From: a bacterium
Lineage (GTDB): Bacteria; JAMCPX01
Direction: 5' to 3'
NCBI GenBank assembly: GCA_021789095.1
Contig: JAJYJX010000030.1
Coordinates: forward strand, 1-17,553
Length of the DNA stretch: 17,553 nt
Every line of letters starts with the position of its first letter. The first letter of the stretch is position 1. The notes beneath the pieces were generated by a model. That model did not search any database, was not told where the DNA came from, and worked only from the letters and a program-made list of their open reading frames with translations. Position numbers and translations under genes: made by a program. Positions 7,449-13,883 of this stretch are shown in pieces.

Positions 7449-8207
7449 TCAAGGTCTGAGAATATTCGATGCGCCTTTATACTCTTCCTTACCTGTAGGT
7501 TGAAATGATTGATAAATACTAAACCCAACTAATTTATCATTCTTGAATTGAATTCGTATACGAGATAATACATTAACAAATGGGTATTTTATCAGTTCTG
7601 CAATTGGATATGAGCGAGTAAAGCGTAATATCAGTTTATCATTTATTTTCTCATCTGCGAAGTAATTATATGTCATTATATTGTTATCCCAATAGCTTGG
7701 CTTGCCCCATTTTTTATACAATTGTTCTTGAGTAATACCAAAGGTGAGATCTCCTATACGGACAACATTGGGTATTTTATCATTTACAACACAATGATTT
7801 CCTAAAAAATCCGTTTTTAATGCTCCAGGAACATAAGATAGTAATTCAGCAAGCGAATCATATTGTGAAACATTTATTGTTTCTACTGTCTTATCCCAGC
7901 TATCTCCTTCAAAAACGACCGCAATTGGATTATTACCCGCTTTTGATTTGTAACAGAAATAAGTGTGCTTACAGCATTCGATTTGTTGTTCAAATTTATT
8001 AGTATAACCGAATATTTTACTTAACTCTTGAAAAGAAGAATACCCAATGTTGACCCCTAATATTGTGGTATATTCTGGTTTTAATTTACCAAACCAGTTT
8101 GGATGTTCTTGATGATTTGGCACGCACTTAATAAATAATATTACAATTATTACAGCAAGCCCTATCTTTTTAAGATAAATTAATATGATATTAATAAATC
8201 TAACCAT
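7449..8207 (-). CDS. Membrane-anchored exported protein with two BamE-like halves; candidate immunity protein
   Basis: I do not recognise a named family. The 252-residue protein has a hydrophobic N-terminus (about 4-27, 'IGLAVIIVILFIKC'). Cys28 might be lipidated, but Lys at the -1 position makes the lipobox poor, so an uncleaved anchor is equally possible. The rest is soluble. Two stretches look alike: 'TILGVNIGYSSFQELSKIFG' (about 48-67) and 'VRIGDLTFGITQEQLYKKWGKP' (about 148-169). Both follow the 'iGmtkeqv...lGkP' pattern of BamE/SmpA-like folds, suggesting an internal duplication. The motif 'CCKHTYFC' suggests disulfides outside the cytoplasm. The ATG at 8207 follows GGTGAG. It lies 147 bp downstream of, and on the same strand as, the Rhs toxin gene, the usual place for an immunity gene. 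Its exported location fits a peptidoglycan-directed toxin. The gene is clearly more AT-rich than the core genes nearby, pointing to horizontal origin. Confidence 0.6.
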   Translation of the reverse strand: MVRFINIILIYLKKIGLAVIIVILFIKCVPNHQEHPNWFGKLKPEYTTILGVNIGYSSFQELSKIFGYTNKFEQQIECCKHTYFCYKSKAGNNPIAVVFEGDSWDKTVETINVSQYDSLAELLSYVPGALKTDFLGNHCVVNDKIPNVVRIGDLTFGITQEQLYKKWGKPSYWDNNIMTYNYFADEKINDKLILRFTRSYPIAELIKYPFVNVLSRIRIQFKNDKLVGFSIYQSFQPTGKEEYKGASNILRP

Positions 8208-8354
8208 ATCTCACCATAAATGCTTATATCGTTAATATTATATATTCATTTGTGTTTTTAATTTTTGTATATCTTTCCCACTGTATACGGAACCATATCA
8301 AAACCGCCAGATACACTATAAATAGTATAGATAAATAATTTGTCTTTAAAAATT

Positions 8355-11300
8355 TTACGGACCTACATAAATTGGTTCTCCCGGTGGTATAGTGCTTCTA
8401 ATAGGTGCGGGGAGTATTATACAACCTTCTGACCCATGAGGGCCAGGGCCATGAATCCAAAAACTGTAAGGATCTCGATTCGTATCAAAAACAGGAGCAC
8501 CAGGTACAGGGGAAAGAGGTATAGAATAAGGACCCATGCGAGGTCTATCTATTGGGATACCGGTTTCCCATGGACCTTGTGGAATTGGACCAGTATTAGG
8601 CACACCTTGCATAGAAGGATTATTTAAGCCTCTTCCTTGCCCTGAATATCCTTGATTACATTCTGTATACGGTACAAATCCTCCGTAATTTGGCCAACAA
8701 ATAATTGACCCTCTGCTTTGGCTGTATATACAATATAATCCAGTAGGGTCAGTGTTATTTGTCGGGTTATTTAAGGCATATATATATGACACTTGTAGAC
8801 CAGGTTGCTGCAGTAAATCCATATAGGGTTTATTAGTGAGGTGCAGATTAATCGGTTCATCATATGATGGAATGTGTCCAGACATGTATGCCTCTTGAAT
8901 GCGATACTTTATTAAGGTCATTAAATTAATATATGAACTTGCAACATTGAACGGATCAGGCTCTATGTACCTTCCAATCGCAGGGTAGTAATACCTGTTC
9001 ATGTTGTAATAGAAACCTGTTTCAGCATCAGCGTACATGCCGGGGAATCTTAAATTGTTGGTAACTGTCGATACAGAGACGGTTGCCTGTCCGAACGGAT
9101 CGTAGCTTGCCTGCCAGACGATGTTCTGGCTTGCATCAGTCATCATTATCGGAGTTCCGAGATGGTCGAGGTGGTAGTAATACACCTGTTCGCCAGACAC
9201 CTGTGCTTGGGTTTGCCTGCTTATCATGACTACAAGTATTATCATACTGCCAATGGCTAGTAAACTGATCAAATCAAACCTCCCCCTCCTCGCTCTGCGC
9301 AGCGCTATGATAACTGCAATACTCATGAGCGGTAAGAGATAAATAAGCCGGTCAAAGATGTCTTCTGCGGTAAGGAAGCTATTCCTATCGCCTGATGTAA
9401 TAAACGTAGAGCCGCACCCCTGGTAGACTGGTGCTGGAGGAGGCGGCGGGATTACCTCTGCAAGCGGCTTATTGCCAAGGTATACGTATTCCGCATTCAT
9501 ACTGCCGCTGCTGCCGTCATATTCACCGATGAGGTTGTTGTAGATGTCGTAGAGGTAAATGGTTGTCTTTCCAAGCGCGGTTTTTATGATCCTTCTGTTC
9601 ATACCGTCATAGATGTACTGACCAATTGCTGTGTTATTTGCATCCAGCACGTTTGTGAGCCTTCCCATGCTGTCATATTGAAACTGCTCTCCTGATACCG
9701 TCTCTTCTGTTATGTACCCTGCTGCGTCGTAGAGATATGTCGGGTCTGAAGGGTTTAATCCTTTTAGATGGTCAATGACATCTTCCATAGCCTCAAATAA
9801 CCGCTTACCAAGCTTTATATCTGTCTTATCCAAAACAGCATCTATACCGCGCTGGTTGATCCTTTGTAAGATGGCACTGATGTCTGATTTTACATCGTCT
9901 GACTGTATCACAACACCGACAAATACCTGCATATCAATATTCATCTGTTTGGCTGTGTTTGCCATTGTCCATAAAAGGCTGTCGTAGGTGTAGCAGGTCT
10001 TGTTGTCGTCTTTGTCTGAATCGTTGTGAGATTGCTTCGGGACTTCGTCCCTCGCAATGACAGAGGATTCATCGTCTGTATCTTTGGTTACTTTAAAACA
10101 ACGCCTGTCTATACCATTCTCTATAAGATGTTCCCAGTTTTCTATAAGTCTCCTGTATTGTCTCTTTACACTATTTTCATTTGTACCTTTGATAGGATCG
10201 TTGTAGCTCCATAGCCTGTTTGTGCCCGGATAATACAAGTAATTTATCGTTTTTGTAGAGGTAACTTGTGTAAGCCGGTTACCTACGAGATCATAGGAGT
10301 ACTCTATATTCCCATAATCACCTGTTGTGTCCGTTACCCTGTTGAATGCATCATAGTTGTATATGTACGAGGTTGGTGTTGTGGTGATTGTAAGGACATT
10401 CCCAGCATTGTCATATTTGTATGCCCGATTAAGGATATTACCTACTTGTATATCCGTTGCCTCACCTGCAGCGTCTGTTGTTATTGTAAGCGGCAGTCCA
10501 TTGCCATAACTGAGCCCTGCAAGGTCTGCAAACGGCTGATAGGTAATATTGCTCGCTATGGTTGTATTGACACCGTTTACTATTTCATCCACTTCAGAGG
10601 GCTTATTCGGGTCTGAGGTATATTTATAATTCACAACTCTACCTGAAGGATATGTGATGGAGGATAGGTTGCCGTCATTATCATACGTATAGCTTATAAC
10701 GAACGTGTGCCCTGATATTGACCTTGTCTCTGCAATAACATTACCGCGTGCATCATAACTGTACGCTGTATTACCCGAGCTGTCCTGCATGCCTGTAAGC
10801 CTGCTAATGCCATTCGCTACAGATATATTAAGAGGATTCTTCCCATCGTAGTAATAGGTCACAAACGAAACTGAAGAAAATCCAGAGCCTTGATTAGGAC
10901 TAATACTGGTAAGCCTGTTAAGACCGTCTTTATAGGCATAATTAAGTTCCCTGCTGTCAGCATCCATCTTGCCTATGAGACTGCCAGCAGGGGAATTATA
11001 CCGGTAATTCGTATCCCCTGTATCGTGTGAACTGGTCATTACAAGATTGCTCATGTCATCGTATTCGTAATGTGAAGTGTTCCCGTTAGCATCAGTCGCT
11101 GTTATAAGATCCCCATGCACGTTATATTTATATGATGTGAGTGCATTGGCCTGTGATCCGTATTGTGTTACCTGACCGAGTTTGTTCAATTCATTATACC
11201 GGTAATTTATATAATGGCCATTAGGGTCTGTCTCACCGGCTATATTGCCGTTACCGTCATATCCAATATATGTTGCGGACGAATTGCCATTTATAATCTC

Positions 11301-11771
11301 TGAAAGAGTACTATACTGGTCGTACACATAATTCTTAAATCTTACAAGGTTGTTTTGAGCATCGTATACATTCTCAGATGTCTTATTCCCGTGGCCGTAT
11401 GCGCACGTATATACAATTGAGCCAACAACCTGCCCGGAAGCATTATACCTGGTTATACTCGTGATATGATCTCCTGCATCATAGATATATAAAATGTATG
11501 CACCAGAAGGATAGATAACCCGGGATAGATTGCCTTTTATATCATAAGAAAAACTTGTTGTAAGGTCTGCGCCGCTTGATGAAGCGCCTTTTTGCGTTAT
11601 AGAGGTTATCTGACCCCGCCAGTTGTATGTTATATTGCTTATATTACCATTAGGATCCGTCATTGTTCCTGCATGACCCATGTTGTCATAATTGCTGTAA
11701 TAGGTTGTATAATTATTATTGTTGTTTACGCACGTTATATTTCCCATAGTATATAGGAATCCCATTGGCAT
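8355..11771 (-). CDS. Rhs/YD-repeat polymorphic toxin, main segment, with Tlde1/DUF2778-like C-terminal toxin
   Basis: The 1138-residue frame is full of YD repeats ('YDxxGNxxxxxxPNG' type) from the start to about residue 530 and again at 675-770. An inserted region (about 530-675) contains a repeat-encoded peptide and a helical stretch. A Pro-rich segment and two hydrophobic helices (about 807-823 and 830-850) interrupt the shell before 'YYYHLDHLGTPI', the start of the Rhs-associated core. The core runs through 'YDPFGQA', 'NLRFPGMYADAETGFYYNMN' and 'RYIEPDP' to 'NPTNNTDPTGL' (ending at 1012), the usual autoproteolysis motif. The 126-residue tip is treated separately. The first ATG has no Shine-Dalgarno and in-frame stops lie immediately upstream (11772-11777). 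This, with the upstream YD-repeat frame ending at 11716, indicates a frameshift rather than an independent gene. Presumed role: contact or secreted toxin delivery. Confidence 0.85.
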   Translation of the reverse strand: MPMGFLYTMGNITCVNNNNNYTTYYSNYDNMGHAGTMTDPNGNISNITYNWRGQITSITQKGASSSGADLTTSFSYDIKGNLSRVIYPSGAYILYIYDAGDHITSITRYNASGQVVGSIVYTCAYGHGNKTSENVYDAQNNLVRFKNYVYDQYSTLSEIINGNSSATYIGYDGNGNIAGETDPNGHYINYRYNELNKLGQVTQYGSQANALTSYKYNVHGDLITATDANGNTSHYEYDDMSNLVMTSSHDTGDTNYRYNSPAGSLIGKMDADSRELNYAYKDGLNRLTSISPNQGSGFSSVSFVTYYYDGKNPLNISVANGISRLTGMQDSSGNTAYSYDARGNVIAETRSISGHTFVISYTYDNDGNLSSITYPSGRVVNYKYTSDPNKPSEVDEIVNGVNTTIASNITYQPFADLAGLSYGNGLPLTITTDAAGEATDIQVGNILNRAYKYDNAGNVLTITTTPTSYIYNYDAFNRVTDTTGDYGNIEYSYDLVGNRLTQVTSTKTINYLYYPGTNRLWSYNDPIKGTNENSVKRQYRRLIENWEHLIENGIDRRCFKVTKDTDDESSVIARDEVPKQSHNDSDKDDNKTCYTYDSLLWTMANTAKQMNIDMQVFVGVVIQSDDVKSDISAILQRINQRGIDAVLDKTDIKLGKRLFEAMEDVIDHLKGLNPSDPTYLYDAAGYITEETVSGEQFQYDSMGRLTNVLDANNTAIGQYIYDGMNRRIIKTALGKTTIYLYDIYNNLIGEYDGSSGSMNAEYVYLGNKPLAEVIPPPPPAPVYQGCGSTFITSGDRNSFLTAEDIFDRLIYLLPLMSIAVIIALRRARRGRFDLISLLAIGSMIILVVMISRQTQAQVSGEQVYYYHLDHLGTPIMMTDASQNIVWQASYDPFGQATVSVSTVTNNLRFPGMYADAETGFYYNMNRYYYPAIGRYIEPDPFNVASSYINLMTLIKYRIQEAYMSGHIPSYDEPINLHLTNKPYMDLLQQPGLQVSYIYALNNPTNNTDPTGLYCIYSQSRGSIICWPNYGGFVPYTECNQGYSGQGRGLNNPSMQGVPNTGPIPQGPWETGIPIDRPRMGPYSIPLSPVPGAPVFDTNRDPYSFWIHGPGPHGSEGCIILPAPIRSTIPPGEPIYVGP
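8358..8735 (-). other. Toxin tip domain: Tlde1/DUF2778-like L,D-transpeptidase fold
   Basis: Residues 1013-1138 of the main Rhs segment follow DPTGL directly. They contain 'GYSGQGRGLNNPSMQ', 'NTGPIPQGPW' and 'SFWIHGPGPHGSEGCIILP'. His1107 and Cys1117 sit in the HG...SxGC arrangement of the YkuD-like Tlde1 (DUF2778) toxins. Known members act in the periplasm on peptidoglycan tetrapeptide stems as carboxypeptidases and D-amino-acid exchangers. Both catalytic residues are present, so the domain itself looks intact. Assignment is by motif recognition only. Confidence 0.72.
10025..10062 (-). repeat. Dispersed short palindromic repeat inserted in frame in the Rhs gene
   Basis: Arms ATTGC (10031-10035) and GCAAT (10054-10058) enclose a second perfect stem GGGAC/GTCCC (10039-10043 and 10047-10051) with loop TTC. 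Read on the minus strand it begins TGTCATTGCGAGGGACGAAG, a form I recognise as a widespread intergenic repeat in many bacterial genomes. Here it is translated as 'VIARDEVPKQSHN' with no stop, so it sits in frame within a coding sequence. Confidence 0.7.
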
Positions 11772-13014
11772 TCACTACACGTGTCAAATTGCCTAAATTG
11801 TCATAGCTGTACGAAATCTCATATCCAGAATATATTGGACGTACCATGCCTGTTGGGGTCTTAAATTTATAGTCATAGGTAAATCCTGTCTGGGTTATGC
11901 TTAATAGCTCATTCGAGCTGTTATAATTGTAATATGTTATTTTGTGTGGCCCACCAACTATACTTGTTGTTGTTATAGTAGTTGGTTGATGGAGTTGGGC
12001 ATTCCATGTGTATTCTGTAGTTGAGCTGTAAGGAGTACCATAAATTGAACTCGTTGGACTACCACAAGCAGTAGTCATATATTGATAATCACCATTTCTA
12101 TCATAGCCGCTCCACGTTGTAAGGTTCTCATTAAAATCCGTCTGTGAAATTTTGTTGCCGAGTGAATCATACCCTGTCCACTGAATTCCCTGCTCTCCAG
12201 GCCATAAGACTCCATTATAATTACTGCACGCCTCGCAAGGCCGCAAAGGACCTACCTGTTCTACTACCGGATGACTGCCATTACCAAGACTGTTTTTTAA
12301 CCAATAATACACTGGTTCTCCGCTCATATAAGGAGCATAATCTACAAATGTAACATTACATACCTGGCCGTTTATAATAGTTGTAGGTCCTACAAGCAAT
12401 GTGTTAAATGTACCAAATCCACCAGGAGCGTAATATGTAGCTAACGTACCCGGAATGCAGTTTAAATATTGTATCCCGCCTGCATAACAATTCTCATCAA
12501 GGTATAAATAGCTTGCCGTGTTGCCATATTCATCTACAATGGAAGTGAGTTTGCCGGTACTGTCATAACTCAATTGTTTGGTTGATAAATCGGGATAAAT
12601 TATCTGTGTCAGATGATTGGTTGAGTCATAGTTAAGTTGATATACATTGCCATTGGGATCCGTTATAGTATTTATAAGCTTGCTTGTGGTATCTGCATAT
12701 CCATACTTGATTGTCCTTCCCCCACTATCGCTTACACTTATCAATCTTCCATTCGCATCATAGTTGTAATACTTCGCTGCACCGGTACCGTCTGTTTGTG
12801 CTGTGATGTACCCTCCGTATATTGCTGGCATATAAAACCAAGAAGTAATTCCCTTTGTGTCAGTGTATGTCAGACCCTGATTATAAATGTATATTTGACC
12901 ACTATCCCCTAAAAATTCTGCACCACTGCTGCCATGAGCTATAGACCAATAATCTCCATTTACGTGTATCCCTTTTACGATTCCTCCCTTGTAAAAAACA
13001 GTCAGATAGACCAT
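11716..13014 (-). CDS. Rhs/YD-repeat protein, N-terminal segment (frameshifted from the main segment)
   Basis: The 432-residue frame begins with non-repeat sequence and then shows YD repeats: 'YYNYDANGRLISVSDSGG', 'YGYADTTSKLINTITDPNG', 'YDSTGKLTSIVDEYGN', 'YDSLGNKISQTDFNEN', 'YSYDNLGNLTRVVNANG'. A repeat-poor module with several Cys (about 175-290) lies in between. It ends in 'YYGKYNVRKQQ' after leaving the repeat pattern, while the next frame picks the pattern up with 'YTMGNITCV'. That places a one-base shift near 11745-11755. The ATG at 13014 has no Shine-Dalgarno. The frame is open back to about 13100, where it overlaps the signal-peptide stub, so the real start is probably the stub ATG with a second frame disruption in between. 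Confidence 0.75.
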   Translation of the reverse strand: MVYLTVFYKGGIVKGIHVNGDYWSIAHGSSGAEFLGDSGQIYIYNQGLTYTDTKGITSWFYMPAIYGGYITAQTDGTGAAKYYNYDANGRLISVSDSGGRTIKYGYADTTSKLINTITDPNGNVYQLNYDSTNHLTQIIYPDLSTKQLSYDSTGKLTSIVDEYGNTASYLYLDENCYAGGIQYLNCIPGTLATYYAPGGFGTFNTLLVGPTTIINGQVCNVTFVDYAPYMSGEPVYYWLKNSLGNGSHPVVEQVGPLRPCEACSNYNGVLWPGEQGIQWTGYDSLGNKISQTDFNENLTTWSGYDRNGDYQYMTTACGSPTSSIYGTPYSSTTEYTWNAQLHQPTTITTTSIVGGPHKITYYNYNSSNELLSITQTGFTYDYKFKTPTGMVRPIYSGYEISYSYDNLGNLTRVVNANGIPIYYGKYNVRKQQ

Positions 13015-13049
13015 TTGGTGTTTAGAAGATTGTGTGATATATATGAGAC

Positions 13050-13154
13050 TTACCAGAAATAAATAGTCATACTGGCATTTGCAATGTTACTATAGTTCAA
13101 AGCGGCTAAACCTGTTATCAATGTTCCAATTAACAGAAAAATTTTATGCTTCAT
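13050..13154 (-). CDS. Signal-peptide stub, probable original N-terminus of the Rhs protein
   Basis: A 34-codon frame begins with ATG at 13152-13154 behind a clear AAAGGAG site seven bases upstream. It encodes 'MKHKIFLLIGTLITGLAA' and continues to 'NIANAS', a textbook Sec signal peptide with an A-N-A cleavage site at 25-27. It stops at TAA (13050-13052) after only seven more residues. The YD-repeat frame lies immediately downstream in another phase, without its own ribosome site. The simplest reading is that this is the export signal of the Rhs toxin, separated from it by an indel. A real micropeptide is possible but less likely. Confidence 0.6.
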   Translation of the reverse strand: MKHKIFLLIGTLITGLAALNYSNIANASMTIYFW

Positions 13155-13575
13155 AAAAATCTCCTTTAGACGATATAGAAAATTGTTTAAGAGAGGGGCA
13201 ACGGAGAATAAAGGTCAATGAACGGAGTAAATGAAATATACAGCCAAAAAGATATAGTTTTAGTGTGTATGTGCGTGAGTGGTCTCAGAGGAGGAAGTAC
13301 CATCGACCTGTAACGAAACCGGGCCATTACTTCTCCTTGTTAGGATTTGCTTATAACATGTAAATTCGTATGTCAATATGTTTGTAAGCATAAAAATTAC
13401 CATAAATATTTTTTCTCCGTACCGGAGATGATTATCGTGAGGCAAGGAGTCTATGCCGCTTCAGGGACTTCGTGTTCAGCTTTCAATACTCCGGTTTTCG
13501 ACTTTAAATGACACTGTTAATTTATAGTATTGACGTTTCTGTGATAAACTATTAAATAATAAAACAGAGGTGGGT
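13155..13575. other. Gene-free interval between divergent Rhs and gatC genes
   Basis: I see no convincing gene in these 421 bp. It holds an imperfect long-loop inverted repeat (arms 13289-13299 and 13328-13337), and a stretch at 13458-13472, GCTTCAGGGACTTCG, that resembles the core of the palindromic repeat found inside the Rhs gene with one added base. A possible gatC promoter lies at its right end. The left part must contain the promoter for the Rhs stub. Confidence 0.5.
13530..13557 (+). promoter_or_regulatory. Possible sigma70-type promoter of gatCA
   Basis: TTGACG (13530-13535, five of six consensus bases) and TTAAAT (13552-13557, four of six) are 16 bp apart. This predicts a start near 13564 and a very short leader before the AGAGGTGG site. 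The -35 is good and the spacing slightly short. Confidence 0.42.
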
Positions 13576-13881
13576 ATGGCAGAGAAGATAAACATAGATG
13601 TAAAAAAAGTGGCGGAACTTGCAAGGCTTGAGTTCACGGACGAAGAACTCAAGGTGTTCAGTACACAGTTCCAGGCAATCCTTGAATACATAAGCCAGAT
13701 AGATGAACTCGAGCTTGACAACGTGGAGCCCATGTCAAGCCCTCTGCCGGGCCCCCAGAGATTAAGACCGGATAAGGCAATAAGTGGACCTGATGGGCGT
13801 AGTCTTACAAAGGATACGGCTGTTGCAAATGCACCGGAATCAAAGGACGGATTTTTCGTAGTTCCAAAGGTAATAGAATAA
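13576..13881 (+). CDS. gatC: Asp-tRNA(Asn)/Glu-tRNA(Gln) amidotransferase subunit C
   Basis: The 101-residue protein is the small wrapping subunit that stabilises GatA within the GatCAB complex, which amidates mischarged Glu-tRNA(Gln) or Asp-tRNA(Asn). The N-terminal 'VKKVAELARLEFTDEELKVFSTQFQAILEYISQIDELE' helices, the 'NVEPMSSPLP' turn and the C-terminal 'PESKDGFFVVPKVIE' are all family hallmarks. ATG at 13576 is preferred over the in-frame GTG at 13570 because AGAGGTGG then lies at proper spacing. gatA follows after two bases, so the genes are coupled. Confidence 0.95.
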   Translation: MAEKINIDVKKVAELARLEFTDEELKVFSTQFQAILEYISQIDELELDNVEPMSSPLPGPQRLRPDKAISGPDGRSLTKDTAVANAPESKDGFFVVPKVIE

Positions 13882-13883
13882 TA

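Larger units (their letters stand above)
8355..13154 (-). pseudogene. Composite Rhs/YD-repeat toxin locus with interrupted reading frame
   Basis: Three same-strand segments in different frames appear to belong to one ancestral exported Rhs protein: a signal-peptide stub (13050-13154), an N-terminal YD-repeat segment (11716-13014), and the main segment with Rhs core and toxin tip (8355-11771). Neither downstream segment has a Shine-Dalgarno site before its first ATG, while the stub does. A +1 shift is needed near 11719-11774, and a -1 (or +2) shift between about 13050 and 13100. Joined, the protein would exceed about 1,580 residues, normal for a Rhs toxin. Sequencing indels would give the same picture, so true inactivation is not proven. 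Confidence 0.6.

Noticed and set aside
11739-11745. GGGAAAT on the minus strand, which looks like a slippery heptamer for programmed -1 frameshifting in the Rhs gene.
   Set aside because: The required change from the upstream to the downstream frame is +1, and the heptamer is not phased as X XXY YYZ in the upstream frame. No obvious downstream stimulatory structure was seen.
13289-13337. Inverted repeat with arms near 13289-13299 and 13328-13337, considered as a riboswitch or T-box-like leader of gatC.
   Set aside because: The arms are imperfect with a long loop, lie almost 240 bp from gatC upstream of the likely promoter, and show no T-box or known riboswitch consensus.
13260-13445. Minus-strand frame of 61 codons in the Rhs-gatC gap.
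   Set aside because: It has no ribosome site, no recognisable motif, and a composition that looks like random intergenic sequence.
7089-13575. Possible CRISPR array, tRNA attachment site or integrase marking the accessory locus as an island.
   Set aside because: No direct-repeat/spacer pattern, tRNA-like cloverleaf, integrase or transposase was found in the window; transfer is inferred only from content and composition.
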